A stretch of 64,000 nucleotides of DNA from Caryophanales bacterium (GCA_026168805.1 JAPFDS010000060.1:44135-108134), one strand, 5' to 3'. Positions 23,361 to 32,582 are shown, counted from the first letter of the stretch. Notes: generated by a model from the sequence alone, not told the origin. A program made the numbers and translations.

Positions 23361-24439
23361 AACATGTTGCAATTCATGCGTATCCGTTTGGAAACGTAGG
23401 AGATGATCTATTTATTCTCACGTTGTGTGAACGGTATCCACACGTACAATTTCACCTTGCCTTACAAATGGAGTATGCCAATGCTTTTCACGATGTCCCG
23501 AACCTTACGTTACATACAATTGATTCATGGAGGTCTCGCATACGCACGTGGATTCAAAAAGATTCCCCCTTTCCACGACATACGTGGCAAAAAATTGACG
23601 CAACGGTGTACATTGGGGGTTCCCTTTTCATGGAACAATTTGGCTGGGAAAAATCATTTATTCAAATGAAACTGATGCAACAAACTGGAAAACCTTTTTT
23701 TATTATCGGGGCAAACTTTGGACCTTATCGTTCCACAACCTTTTTTGAAACGTACGAAGAATTTTTCAAGCACGTAACCTCTATTAGCTTTCGTGATGAT
23801 TTTTCATACGAGCTTTTCGCCCATTTAGAAAACGTCCGGTATGCACCAGACGTTATTTTTAATGCACGTAAAGATCTGGCTGTAGAACATCATCCGACTG
23901 AAAAAAACATGCTTATTTCTGTGATTTATCCATCTGTCAGAAAACAACTGATGAACAATGATCAACGCTATTTCTCGCACATCGCACGCCTCGTAGAAGA
24001 TGCGGTGAAGCGACAATACACCGTTACGTTGAGTGCTTTTTGTCCTTATGAAAAAGATGATGAAGCTGCAGCAGAAATAATCAAACGAGTGCCTGAAGAG
24101 ATGCGCAAACATGTGTATACCCACGTGTATGATGGGGATATTGAAGCGGTATATGATCAATTTCAACAAGCATCGATTGTCGTGGCTACCCGCTTCCACG
24201 CGATGATCCTTGGGTGGATCTTTCAAAAAAATGTATTTCCGATTACATATAGTGAGAAAATGGAACATGTGCTTGAAGATATTGCTTACGACGGAGACTA
24301 TCAACCAATCGAGAGAGTGAATAAACAATTGAGTACGCACGTGTACAATCAACAACCGACAACGATTGACCTCCAACATCTTGCAGAGCAATCCGAACGT
24401 CATTTCAGCGCACTTGATCAACTGTTAAAGAGAGAGTGA
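23357..24439 (+). CDS. Polysaccharide pyruvyl transferase family protein
   Basis: 360-residue member of the CsaB/polysaccharide pyruvyl transferase family, which moves an enolpyruvyl group from phosphoenolpyruvate to a sugar, giving a pyruvate ketal. GT-B-like organisation is seen, with NVGDDLFILTL near 12-22, YIGGSLFMEQFGW near 80, IGANFGPYRS near 113, SFRDDFSYELF near 145, YAPDVIF near 160 and ATRFHAMILGWIF near 277. The GTG start at 23357-23359 overlaps the preceding stop. Pyruvylated secondary wall polymers in bacilli anchor S-layer proteins with SLH domains, so this block may make such a polymer. A second, divergent member of the family occurs at 44253-45638. Substrate is inferred. Confidence 0.88.
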   Translation: MKHVAIHAYPFGNVGDDLFILTLCERYPHVQFHLALQMEYANAFHDVPNLTLHTIDSWRSRIRTWIQKDSPFPRHTWQKIDATVYIGGSLFMEQFGWEKSFIQMKLMQQTGKPFFIIGANFGPYRSTTFFETYEEFFKHVTSISFRDDFSYELFAHLENVRYAPDVIFNARKDLAVEHHPTEKNMLISVIYPSVRKQLMNNDQRYFSHIARLVEDAVKRQYTVTLSAFCPYEKDDEAAAEIIKRVPEEMRKHVYTHVYDGDIEAVYDQFQQASIVVATRFHAMILGWIFQKNVFPITYSEKMEHVLEDIAYDGDYQPIERVNKQLSTHVYNQQPTTIDLQHLAEQSERHFSALDQLLKRE

Positions 24440-24448
24440 GGGTTTCTT

Positions 24449-25849
24449 GTGACCGATGCCAAAAGACTGATGCAAGATACAATTCTCTATAGTGTCGCCC
24501 AATTCGGCTCACGCATCCTACTGTTCGTCATGCTTCCGTTTTACACCCATTACTTTTCACCGGATGAATTCGGTATGTGGGACCTCATCATTACAACGAT
24601 CGCATTTATGACCCCATTTATATCTATGGAAATGATCGCTGCTGTCTATCGTTGGTTGCTTGACGCGAAAGATGATGCCAACAGGCAACAAGTCATCTCT
24701 ACTGGAACGTGGATCATTACGCGAAACTTACTCCTATTTAATGGCCTCGCCGTCGTTGTTTTACTCTTATTTTCCATTCCCTATGGCTGGCTCTCTCTAA
24801 TCGTTATTAATACCGATGTCATCAGTAGTTTCGTGCAACAAATTACCCGAGGCTTGCAGAGAAACATTTTATTTGCGAGTCTTGGAATTGTGCATGCAAT
24901 TACCTTTGTTGCGTTTATTCTCATACTCATTTTTGTCATGCATATGCGGATTGAAGCATTTTTTTACGCAACGATTGCTGCAAATATTCTTGTAACAGCT
25001 GTCGCAATTATTCGAGCGAACATACATACATATGTAGGATTTCATTTTCTCAAACGTTCACTGATCAAACCGATGCTCATGTACGCACTGCCGATTATTC
25101 CTGGAGCCCTGAGTTGGTGGGTCATTAGTTTGTCCGACCGCTATTTCATTACATTTTATCTAGGTGTCCATGCAAACGGTATTTTCGCTGTCGCCGCCAA
25201 AATACCAGCCATCATCATGCTCCTCAACAGTGTATTTGCTCTTGCGTGGAAAGACAGTGCCATCCGAACATTTAACGATGAAGAGAAAAATGAGTATTAC
25301 ACAAACGTCTTCTCCCTCTTTTTCAAAGGATTGAGCGCGTCCGTCATTTGTATCCTACTTTCCAGCAAACTCCTCATCACCTGGTTTATTGGCGAAACAT
25401 ACGTGGATGCATGGAAATATGGAAACATACTGATGGTTGGCGCTCTCTTTCACGCCTGTGCCCTCTTTTGGGCTGCAGGGTTTCACGGAGCGAAGAAAAC
25501 AAACGCCATATTTTCATCAGCAGTTATAGGCGCTATCCTAAGCGTCCTTGGAAACCTCATATTTATTCCGTTCTTCGGTTTGTATGCCGTCGCCATCACA
25601 AGTGCTATTTCATTTTTAGGCGTGTGGCTTATTCGCATTAAACAAGCAAAGTCCGTCTTTCGGATTCAGATGGACTCCAAGATCATCGTATTTTTCGCGG
25701 TTGCGGGAGGAATTGCAATGGCGCTCCCGTACATTGTTTCAGATACCATGCAAATCGTGAGTACCATTTTGGCGGTTGTTTTATTTATGGTGTTGTGGTG
25801 GAAGGATATTTTGTGGGTGCTCATGAGGTATATGAGAAAAGGTGACTAA
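24449..25849 (+). CDS. Oligosaccharide flippase (Wzx/MOP superfamily)
   Basis: 466-residue membrane protein with about 12-14 helices. The N-terminal QDTILYSVAQFGSRILLFVMLPFYTHYFSPDEFGMWDLI region is the usual first-two-helix motif of polysaccharide exporters, and SDRYFITFYLG near 230 is also typical. It flips undecaprenyl-linked repeat units from the inner to the outer face. It begins with GTG after GAGTGAGGG and lies nine bases after the pyruvyl transferase gene. The row Wzy, GT2, pyruvyl transferase, Wzx is a compact surface-polysaccharide operon on the plus strand, ending in a two-way terminator. A role in peptidoglycan precursor flipping is less likely given the context. Confidence 0.88.
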   Translation: MTDAKRLMQDTILYSVAQFGSRILLFVMLPFYTHYFSPDEFGMWDLIITTIAFMTPFISMEMIAAVYRWLLDAKDDANRQQVISTGTWIITRNLLLFNGLAVVVLLLFSIPYGWLSLIVINTDVISSFVQQITRGLQRNILFASLGIVHAITFVAFILILIFVMHMRIEAFFYATIAANILVTAVAIIRANIHTYVGFHFLKRSLIKPMLMYALPIIPGALSWWVISLSDRYFITFYLGVHANGIFAVAAKIPAIIMLLNSVFALAWKDSAIRTFNDEEKNEYYTNVFSLFFKGLSASVICILLSSKLLITWFIGETYVDAWKYGNILMVGALFHACALFWAAGFHGAKKTNAIFSSAVIGAILSVLGNLIFIPFFGLYAVAITSAISFLGVWLIRIKQAKSVFRIQMDSKIIVFFAVAGGIAMALPYIVSDTMQIVSTILAVVLFMVLWWKDILWVLMRYMRKGD

Positions 25850-25874
25850 TCATTATTTGATTCGTCACCTTTTC
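25836..25874. terminator. Bidirectional terminator between Wzx and 2-hydroxyacid dehydrogenase genes
   Basis: GAAAAGGTGAC (25836-25846) pairs perfectly with GTCACCTTTTC (25864-25874) around a 17-base loop. The stem overlaps the end of the flippase gene, and U-rich sequence lies on both sides. It separates two convergent genes. Confidence 0.7.
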
Positions 25875-25891
25875 CATACCTGTGTACACAC

Positions 25892-26854
25892 CTACTTGTA
25901 TATCGGATTCCTAGGTGTCCGGTCATGTAATACGTCTAGTAAATTACATATTGCAAGTTTAGCCATATCTAAACGGGTTTCATTTGTAGCTGACCCTGCA
26001 TGTGGAAGCGTGATGACATTGGAAAATGTTAGTAGTTCATTATCCATTTGTATCGGTTCTGTCTCATACACATCTAACCCAGCTCCTGCGATTAACCCTT
26101 GTTTCAAAGCAGTAATGAGATCTTTTTCTACGACTACTTTTCCACGTGAACCATTTACTAAAATGGCACTTTCCTTCATCTTTTTAAATTCATTCAACCC
26201 AATTAACCCTTCTGTTTCAGGCGTTAGCGGGACTGTTAAGCAAACAAAATCAGAGGTTTCGAGCAATTCATCTAAAGTTTCATACACTGCTGATGACTCT
26301 TTTTCCGCTCGTTCATTACGTGATCGATTATGATACGATACCTCCATCCCAAACCCTAAACTTGCCCGCTTTGCTACGGCTTCACCAATACTACCCAATC
26401 CGATAATTCCGAGCTTTTTACCGTACACATTTGTACCGAAAAAGTCCTCTCCAATACTTCTAGTCCAATATCCTTCTTTTACCATTGTATCTAGCTCAGG
26501 AATACGCCTAGCAGTAGAAAGTATCAATCCAAAAATTAAATCGGCAGTTGCTTCTGACAAAATATCAGGAGTGTTCGTACAAACAATATTACGTTTCGAT
26601 AATTCCTTTACTGGTATACCATCATACCCAACGGAAATTGTTGATACCCCTTTTATTTTATGCATATGCTCCATGATTTCTTCTGTAAACTCGAAATCTA
26701 CAGTAATGATCATACCTTCCGCTTCGGTAAGTGCTGCTAAAAAATCTTCGTACGTTTCTTCTGTTACATTATTAAAAAATAAAACTTCAAAGTTTTCATA
26801 AATAACTTCTTTTATTTGGAAAGGTAATGTTTTGGTAACTACAATTTTCTTCAA
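25892..26854 (-). CDS. D-isomer-specific 2-hydroxyacid dehydrogenase family protein
   Basis: 320-residue NAD(P)-dependent reductase of the GyaR/2-ketogluconate reductase type, reducing 2-oxo acids such as glyoxylate or hydroxypyruvate to D-2-hydroxy acids. The Rossmann motif LGIIGLGSIGEAVAKR lies near 145-160. The catalytic set is Arg in NGSRGKVV near 230, Glu in DVYETEP near 260 and His in LPHAGSAT near 285. The TTG at 26852-26854 (MKKIVVTK...) was chosen as start because GGAG lies nine bases upstream of it and would be coding if the ATG at 26869 were used. It is the last gene of the TRAP operon beginning at 32496. The operon context suggests it works on a carbonyl acid derived from the imported substrate. 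Confidence 0.88.
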   Translation of the reverse strand: MKKIVVTKTLPFQIKEVIYENFEVLFFNNVTEETYEDFLAALTEAEGMIITVDFEFTEEIMEHMHKIKGVSTISVGYDGIPVKELSKRNIVCTNTPDILSEATADLIFGLILSTARRIPELDTMVKEGYWTRSIGEDFFGTNVYGKKLGIIGLGSIGEAVAKRASLGFGMEVSYHNRSRNERAEKESSAVYETLDELLETSDFVCLTVPLTPETEGLIGLNEFKKMKESAILVNGSRGKVVVEKDLITALKQGLIAGAGLDVYETEPIQMDNELLTFSNVITLPHAGSATNETRLDMAKLAICNLLDVLHDRTPRNPIYK

Positions 26855-26881
26855 TATTAACAACTCCATTAATAAAAGAAA

Positions 26882-26912
26882 GTGAACATACTGAAAAACC
26901 AGCAGTGTTCAC
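26882..26912 (-). other. Intercistronic stem-loop after the second TAXI receptor gene
   Basis: GTGAACA (26882-26888) and TGTTCAC (26906-26912) pair perfectly, with partial inner pairing of CTG and CAG. It lies between the receptor stop and the dehydrogenase start. No U-run follows, so mRNA stabilisation or processing is more likely than termination. Confidence 0.5.
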
Positions 26913-26941
26913 AATCCTTTTACTTCAATTAAATTGTATAT

Positions 26942-27949
26942 TTACGGTGTAAGTTCTTCAGGAATATCGATTCCTATTTCCTCATAGTACTTAATAGCAC
27001 CTGGGTGAATTGGAACTACCATATCTAAAATATCTTCTTCAGAAACAAGTTTAGTAGCTGGGACTTGTTCATTAATTTTATCCCATGATTCCCAAGTTGC
27101 TTTCACAATATCATATATTTCATCATCTGATACATCTGCTGATGCACTTAGTAATTGGATATTTGAAACTGTTTGAATTTCTTCTTCAACAAAATCATAT
27201 TCATCGTCAGCTTCAAATGTGATTCCTTTAATATCAGGAAGCTCCTCTTCTAAGATTTCAACATCTTCTTCTGGAACAGGTACTAATTTAATATCCATTG
27301 ATGCGTCTAATTCTAGCAGTGATGAATACGGTGCACCTAATGTAAACATTAGAGCATCTAATCTACCTTCTTTTAAATATTCAAATGCTTGATCTCTATC
27401 CATAGAATGATCATCTACTTCAATATCAAGTGCTCCTAAAATATCTCTTGTAGTGTATAGAATACTCGTTCCTGGATCTCCAGTGAATACGCTTTTACCT
27501 TCTAAGTCTCTAATTTCTTCAATATCTGAATCAGCTGGAACTACAATGTGTAGTTTTGCTTTGTTTAAAGGAAGTACTGAATTATAAACTCCCTCATAAC
27601 TTTTATCATAAAACTCTTCTCTACCTTCTGTTGCCCAAACATCAACAGATGTAGTTGAACTACCTAAATCAATTTGACCTTCATCGTATAACTGTGGGTG
27701 TGGAACTGAACCTGGAGTTGTTTGAACAACTAAATCAATGTTTGTATCTTCATCAGACTTAATCGTCTCACTAATCGTCGTTAACGCTCCATATACCCAA
27801 GACGTGTCACCAGCTCCGCCTACAGCTAAAGTAGATGAGCCAGAAGATGAACCACCTTCACCCGAATCGTCTTGACTTCCACAAGCAGCTAATACAATTG
27901 CTATTACGAGAAGTGATCCGATAAGCAAGCTCGATTTAAACTTATTCAT
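26942..27949 (-). CDS. TAXI family TRAP transporter solute-binding lipoprotein (second system)
   Basis: 335-residue receptor with signal peptide and lipobox LAAC, lipidated at Cys23, followed by a Ser/Gly-rich tether (residues 24-40). The TAXI domain begins with LAVGGAGDTSWVYGAL and includes GSSTTSVDVW near 98 and a VFTGDPGTSILYTTRDIL segment near 155. It binds substrate outside the cell for the fused permease encoded just upstream in the operon. It is only distantly similar to the receptor at 6164-7156, so the two systems probably carry different substrates. The mature protein is strongly acidic. GGGAG precedes the ATG. The order permease-receptor is opposite to that of the first TRAP cluster. 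Confidence 0.92.
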   Translation of the reverse strand: MNKFKSSLLIGSLLVIAIVLAACGSQDDSGEGGSSSGSSTLAVGGAGDTSWVYGALTTISETIKSDEDTNIDLVVQTTPGSVPHPQLYDEGQIDLGSSTTSVDVWATEGREEFYDKSYEGVYNSVLPLNKAKLHIVVPADSDIEEIRDLEGKSVFTGDPGTSILYTTRDILGALDIEVDDHSMDRDQAFEYLKEGRLDALMFTLGAPYSSLLELDASMDIKLVPVPEEDVEILEEELPDIKGITFEADDEYDFVEEEIQTVSNIQLLSASADVSDDEIYDIVKATWESWDKINEQVPATKLVSEEDILDMVVPIHPGAIKYYEEIGIDIPEELTP

Positions 27950-28005
27950 AGATATATCTCCCTTTTTATAATTATTTGTAATTACTTTTTTGTATAATTC
28001 ATATT

Positions 28006-29904
28006 TTAATTTGTCGCTTTTTGTCCACCAATGCGTTTAATAATTCGTGGATCTGCTAAAATTGTTACTAATGCAATGGCTAACCCTGAAATATCTGTTA
28101 TAATCCCAGGAATTACTAATAAAACAGCAACTACTACAAATAGAATTCTTTGCCAGAAATACCAGTAAAATGATTTTCCTATAAAAGAAGCCGCTTCAAG
28201 TGCCATTGCTGCAAATATAAGTGCTATAACAGCTGTAGTTACCGTTAATAGTATTTCCCCTACCCCTGCTTTTAATATGAGTGCTGGATTCGTGAGAAAT
28301 ACAAATGGTATTACATATCCTACAATCGCTAACTTAAAGGCTGTATAAGAGGTCTTCATCATATCGCTTTTCGCTATAGTTGCCGCTGTATAAGACGTCA
28401 ATGCAACCGGCGGAGTTAATCCTGATAAAGCTGCAAAATAGAAAACAAATAGATGTGCCGTTAATGGTGATACACCTAGGTCTGTAAGAGTAGAGGCTGC
28501 TACTGCAACTGCAATTACATATGCGGCAATCGTAGGTAGACCCATTCCTAAAATAATACATAATATCGCAACTAAAAATCCTGCTAAATAAACATTATCC
28601 TGCGCATACGATAGTATTACCGAACCAAATCGTGAACCTAGTCCTGTAATACCTACGGAACCAATAATGATACCTGCCGTTGCAATAATTGCTCCCAGTG
28701 ACACAGTTGATTTCGCAGAATCACTCAATGTTTGGATAAGCTTCGGAACATTCATTCTTGTCTCTTTTCGTAAAAAGGAAATTAGAAACAGAACCCCAAT
28801 TGCAACTAAACCTGCTTTAGAAACAGACGAACGTACAACAAGCATCATATAAACAAGAACTACAATTGGTAAGAGATGAATCCATCCCGTTTTGAGAACA
28901 CTCAAGAATTTTGGTATTTCTTCTTTCGCTAAATTAGAAATACCCATTTTATGTGCTCGTAAATCAACCAATAAGAAAATTCCAACATAATAAAGTATTC
29001 CTGGTAAAATGGCTGCAACCATTACTTCTGTATAGGAAACCCCTAAAAACTCAGCCATAACAAATGCCGTAGCACCCATAATTGGTGGAAGGAAAACTCC
29101 ACCTGAAGAAGCGACCGCTTCAACACCGCCAGCAAACTCTGGCTTGAACCCTTGTTTTTTCATCAAAGGAATCGTTAAATGTCCTGTTGTTGCAACGTTA
29201 GCAATTGGATTTCCGTTTATGGACCCCATCAAAGCACTTCCCGCTACTGCAACTTTAGCTGAACCGCCTCTCATTCTTCCTGTTACAGATTTCGCTAAAT
29301 CAAGTAGCGTTGTTGCTGCACCTGAATTAATTAAAAATGTACCAAAGAGAATAAATATGACGATGATCGTACTAAATACGTTTAATACGGTTCCGTACAT
29401 CCCGCTAGGTCCAAAGAAATGAGCAATCGCTCGCTCAATTGGAATTCCAGGATGTCCAAATAACTGATTTGGAAGTACATACCCAAAAACTGTATAAAGG
29501 ATGAAAACAAGAGCGACAATCGGTAAGGTCCATCCTATATATAGTTTCGCTAAATAAAGTACAGATAATATAATCATCGTTCCAAAGATAAGATCCTCAG
29601 GTTCCCAAATCGATCCCCATAAAAAATACACATGATCAAGATTTAGTAACAGATAGATGTTTGGAGCTATTCCAAATAACATAAAAATTAAATTGATAAT
29701 AGAGAATTTATTTTTTCCATCTTGAACATAAAATGTTCTAGGTAAATACCCTAATAAAATTACAAACATTAATAGCATAATATTAAGAATCATTAAGTCG
29801 AACCTTATTAAGTTTGTACTGTAAAGTATAATAACTAAGGACATAGAAACCCCTAAGGTCTTCTCAATAATTCCTATTGGTTTTGACAATTGTTGTTCAG
29901 CCAA
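28006..29904 (-). CDS. TRAP transporter fused permease DctQM type (second system)
   Basis: 632-residue membrane permease joining DctQ-like and DctM-like parts, about 16 helices. The DctM core has GSALMGSINGNPIANVATTG near 225-245, the SSGGVFLPPIMGATAFVMAEFLG segment near 265, and a GMGLPTIAAYVIAVAVAAS segment near 455. The start was set at TTG 29902-29904 because GGAGGG sits seven bases before it; an earlier TTG at 29919 lies upstream of that ribosome site. A perfect 15-bp hairpin directly precedes the ribosome site. It works with the TAXI lipoprotein encoded downstream. The operon also holds aldehyde and hydroxyacid dehydrogenases, so the cargo is probably a short hydroxy- or oxo-acid. Confidence 0.92.
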   Translation of the reverse strand: MAEQQLSKPIGIIEKTLGVSMSLVIILYSTNLIRFDLMILNIMLLMFVILLGYLPRTFYVQDGKNKFSIINLIFMLFGIAPNIYLLLNLDHVYFLWGSIWEPEDLIFGTMIILSVLYLAKLYIGWTLPIVALVFILYTVFGYVLPNQLFGHPGIPIERAIAHFFGPSGMYGTVLNVFSTIIVIFILFGTFLINSGAATTLLDLAKSVTGRMRGGSAKVAVAGSALMGSINGNPIANVATTGHLTIPLMKKQGFKPEFAGGVEAVASSGGVFLPPIMGATAFVMAEFLGVSYTEVMVAAILPGILYYVGIFLLVDLRAHKMGISNLAKEEIPKFLSVLKTGWIHLLPIVVLVYMMLVVRSSVSKAGLVAIGVLFLISFLRKETRMNVPKLIQTLSDSAKSTVSLGAIIATAGIIIGSVGITGLGSRFGSVILSYAQDNVYLAGFLVAILCIILGMGLPTIAAYVIAVAVAASTLTDLGVSPLTAHLFVFYFAALSGLTPPVALTSYTAATIAKSDMMKTSYTAFKLAIVGYVIPFVFLTNPALILKAGVGEILLTVTTAVIALIFAAMALEAASFIGKSFYWYFWQRILFVVVAVLLVIPGIITDISGLAIALVTILADPRIIKRIGGQKATN

Positions 29905-29921
29905 AATGTTTCCCTCCAATC

Positions 29922-29962
29922 AATACTTTACATGCACTTCACATACATGCATGTAAAGTATT
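29922..29962 (-). other. Perfect 15-bp intercistronic hairpin before the TRAP permease gene
   Basis: AATACTTTACATGCA (29922-29936) and its exact complement (29948-29962) flank an 11-base loop. It lies between the aldehyde dehydrogenase stop (29976) and the permease ribosome site (about 29911-29916). It has no U-run. It could be an mRNA processing or stabilising element, or limit access to the adjacent ribosome site. Confidence 0.6.
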
Positions 29963-29975
29963 ATCTCTATGTGAT

Positions 29976-31451
29976 TTATACCTTAACTGAAAATGGATCA
30001 CGTGCATCTTCGCTAAGGTCAATCATGACGTTTTTCACTGTCGTGTTTTCTAATAAAGCATGCCATCCTCTTTCTTTACCGTATCCACTCTGCTTCACGC
30101 CCCCAAAGGGTGCTTGTGCCGCATTCGTACGATACGTATTAATCCAAACTTGACCTGCTTCAATTTCTCGAGCCATTCGATGTGCACGTGATAAATCTCT
30201 CGTCCAAACACCAGAAGCTAATCCATAATCTGAGTTGTTCGCAATTCGAATTGCCTCTTCCTCGTCTTCAAATGGAATGATGCTTAGTACTGGTCCAAAG
30301 ATTTCATTCTGTGCAACCGCCATCTCATTATTTACATTAGCAAGCAATGTTGGTTCAATAAAGAAGCCGTTTTCAAATGGACCGTCTTGAACAGAAGATC
30401 CACCTGCTAGTACTTTTGCGCCTTCATTAGCCCCATCCTCTATCATAGAAAGAATGCGTTTAAACTGTGATGCGTTTGCTACTGGTCCCATATCTGTATT
30501 TGGATCTAATGGGTCCCCTAGCTTAATCGATTTCACTCTTTCTGTTAGCTTGTCCAAGACTTCTTGATAAACTCCTTTTTGGACTAATAAACGAGAGCCG
30601 GCAATACAGGTTTGTCCAGAGGCTCCAAAGATCCCAGCAATCGCTCCGACAGCTGCATTTTCGATATTTGCATCATCAAAAATGATGTTCGGAGATTTTC
30701 CGCCTAATTCCATTGTTAACGGAATGAGATTCTCGCTCGCATTTTTTGAAATGATCTGACCAGTTGCTGGACCACCAGTAAAACTGATTTTACCGATGTT
30801 TGGATTTTTCGTTAGGGCTTCACCTACTTTATAATCGCCTGTTACAACGTTAAATACTCCATCAGGGAATCCCGCTTCTTTCATTAACTTTCCGAATTCA
30901 AGTGTTGTAGCTGATGCATATTCAGAAGGCTTTACAACAACGGTATTACCAGTTGCTAGAGCTGGTGCAAGTTTATTCGTTAACAACGCAATTGGTGAGT
31001 TCCAAGCCGTAATTAACGCAAGTACACCAATTGGTTCTCTAATCGTATAATCAAGCGTATTTAAATTATCTAATGGAATAACATCCCCATATAGTTTATC
31101 TGCATATCCTGCAAAAAAGCGATAATTACGAGCAGCAAAATGCATTTGATTTTTCGTTTCTCTAATGATTTTACCATTATCAGTTGATTCAATCTCTGCT
31201 AATCTTTGAGCATTTTCATCGATTAAATCAGCAAGGTTCATCATTAACTCAGCACGAGTCAATCCTATTGTATTTTTCCATTCATTTTCAAAGCACTCTT
31301 TAGCAGCTTGTACTGCATCATTTACGTCTGTGCTTGATGCTTGGGGGATTGTTGCCCATGCTTCTTGGTTATACGGATTTATTGTTTCAAATCTTTCTTT
31401 ATCTGAACTGTCCACTGATTCGCCGTTAATATACATTAAATATTGTTCCAA
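29976..31451 (-). CDS. NAD(P)-dependent aldehyde dehydrogenase
   Basis: 491-residue aldehyde dehydrogenase of normal length, oxidising an aldehyde to its carboxylic acid in the cytosol. The catalytic nucleophile is Cys282 in GASGQTCIAGSRLL, and the general-base Glu lies in TMELGGKSPNI near 248. The cofactor-binding ALITAWNSPIALLTNKLAPAL segment with Asn (about 145-165) and SFTGGPATGQ near 225 are complete. A GGTAGGAGTG ribosome site precedes the ATG. It is second in an operon after a beta-hydroxyacid dehydrogenase gene and before the TRAP permease gene. Together these enzymes could take an alcohol to an aldehyde and on to an acid, or the reverse. The natural aldehyde is not evident. Confidence 0.9.
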   Translation of the reverse strand: MEQYLMYINGESVDSSDKERFETINPYNQEAWATIPQASSTDVNDAVQAAKECFENEWKNTIGLTRAELMMNLADLIDENAQRLAEIESTDNGKIIRETKNQMHFAARNYRFFAGYADKLYGDVIPLDNLNTLDYTIREPIGVLALITAWNSPIALLTNKLAPALATGNTVVVKPSEYASATTLEFGKLMKEAGFPDGVFNVVTGDYKVGEALTKNPNIGKISFTGGPATGQIISKNASENLIPLTMELGGKSPNIIFDDANIENAAVGAIAGIFGASGQTCIAGSRLLVQKGVYQEVLDKLTERVKSIKLGDPLDPNTDMGPVANASQFKRILSMIEDGANEGAKVLAGGSSVQDGPFENGFFIEPTLLANVNNEMAVAQNEIFGPVLSIIPFEDEEEAIRIANNSDYGLASGVWTRDLSRAHRMAREIEAGQVWINTYRTNAAQAPFGGVKQSGYGKERGWHALLENTTVKNVMIDLSEDARDPFSVKV

Positions 31452-31492
31452 TGAAATTCACTCCTACCTTATTTTTAAAGTCACTTTATTTA

Positions 31493-31604
31493 ATGAATTT
31501 CATAATACGTATTTAATGCTATTTCACTTCAATATGTGTTTCGTTGAACCTTTCTTAACTACATATTGTATTGAAAAGCTGATTTCAGTAATTATGAAAT
31601 TCAT
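31493..31604. other. Nested long inverted repeat in the dehydrogenase intergenic gap
   Basis: ATGAATTTCATAAT (31493-31506) and its exact complement (31591-31604) enclose a second pair, CAATATGT (31530-31537) and ACATATTG (31561-31568). Another ATGAAATTCA word lies at the start of the next gene (31451-31460). The structure spans almost the whole gap between the hydroxyacid dehydrogenase and aldehyde dehydrogenase genes. It may be an mRNA element or a small decayed mobile element. Confidence 0.45.
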
Positions 31605-31608
31605 TCTA

Positions 31609-32496
31609 TTATTTACTTGTATCAAAAGAGATATCGCACCATTTTTCCCATAAGGATGATACTGATGCGTAATCAAGATTGCCTAACCCTTCTTGAACTG
31701 CAATATCATATACTGTATGGCTCGCTTGAATCGAAAATAGTGGAACATTCATTTGCTGTGCTAATTCTAACGCTAACATCGAATCTTTTCGAGCATTTAA
31801 ATTAGACATTCCACCTTCGAAATCACCATTAAGCATTCTTTCTTTATATCGATGTTCAACTGGACGTTCAAAAGCTGTTTCGTTCCCTAATAATTCATAC
31901 ATCATCTCTGGATCAATACCTACTTTTACCCCAATCGAACAAGCCTCAGCAATCAGCACCATTACATTATGTGCAATTCCGTTATTTATAATTTTCGCTG
32001 ACATACCTGAACCTAAGTCTCCAACCTTAATGATTTCTTTTCCAATCGTAAGAAGAATATCATGTACAGCGTCCGTTGTTTCAGTAGATCCACCTACTAA
32101 TAACTTCGCATTCCCTTCTGCAACGTGTGATAATCCACCTAAAATTGCAGCGTCAATGAACTTAACATCATGTTGCTCACAAACTTTATTAATCGACAAT
32201 ATGTCATTCGGTAATATTGTACTTGTTTCAATAATAATTGTATCTGATTGTAAAGAAGGAATGATTGTCGTTAAAACACTTTTTGAAATCTCTCCATTTG
32301 GAAGCGAAACAACTACTCGATTTACCTTTTGTGCCAAACCTTCTAACGTTGTCTCACAAGAAATCCCTTCTTTTTCAAGTTCTGCTAATTTATTTTCATC
32401 TATATCAAAACCAATAACCCTATAATCTTTTGACAATTTCTTTGCTATAATACTTCCCATATTTCCTAAACCAATTACACCTATTGTTTCTTTCAA
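31609..32496 (-). CDS. 3-hydroxyisobutyrate dehydrogenase-like beta-hydroxyacid dehydrogenase
   Basis: 295-residue NAD(P)-dependent dehydrogenase of the family containing 3-hydroxyisobutyrate, tartronate-semialdehyde, gamma-hydroxybutyrate and sulfolactaldehyde enzymes. It has the N-terminal IGVIGLGNMGSIIAKKL motif, the substrate-binding FIDAAILGGLSHVAEGNAKLLVGG segment near 120-140, and the catalytic Lys in GSGMSAKIINNGIAH near 170. The TTG at 32494-32496 is the start: GAGGAGAGG lies just before it, and the family's N-terminus begins here. It is first in the operon with aldehyde dehydrogenase, TRAP permease, receptor and 2-hydroxyacid dehydrogenase. It is divergent from a LysR gene with a cre-like site between them. 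Which hydroxy acid it oxidises is unknown. Confidence 0.88.
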   Translation of the reverse strand: MKETIGVIGLGNMGSIIAKKLSKDYRVIGFDIDENKLAELEKEGISCETTLEGLAQKVNRVVVSLPNGEISKSVLTTIIPSLQSDTIIIETSTILPNDILSINKVCEQHDVKFIDAAILGGLSHVAEGNAKLLVGGSTETTDAVHDILLTIGKEIIKVGDLGSGMSAKIINNGIAHNVMVLIAEACSIGVKVGIDPEMMYELLGNETAFERPVEHRYKERMLNGDFEGGMSNLNARKDSMLALELAQQMNVPLFSIQASHTVYDIAVQEGLGNLDYASVSSLWEKWCDISFDTSK

Positions 32497-32560
32497 CGTT
32501 AACCTCTCCTCAAACTGACTTTTGTTAATTTCTATGATGTACAAGAACTACACTTTTTAT

Positions 32561-32582
32561 TGTAAGCGCTATCTGCTATAAT
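32561..32582. promoter_or_regulatory. cre-like catabolite-repression site overlapping an extended -10 promoter
   Basis: TGTAAGCGCTATCT (32561-32574) matches the CcpA-binding consensus TGWAANCGNTNNCA at 13 of 14 positions. It touches TGCTATAAT (32574-32582), an extended -10 promoter reading towards the LysR gene. On the other strand it overlaps a possible TACAAT -10 for the dehydrogenase-TRAP operon. CcpA binding here would repress both directions in the presence of preferred sugars, as expected for an acid-catabolism operon. Confidence 0.6.

Noticed and set aside
23825..24421. 198-codon minus-strand frame opposite the pyruvyl transferase gene
   Set aside because: It has no ribosome site or family likeness and lies entirely antisense to a well-supported gene.
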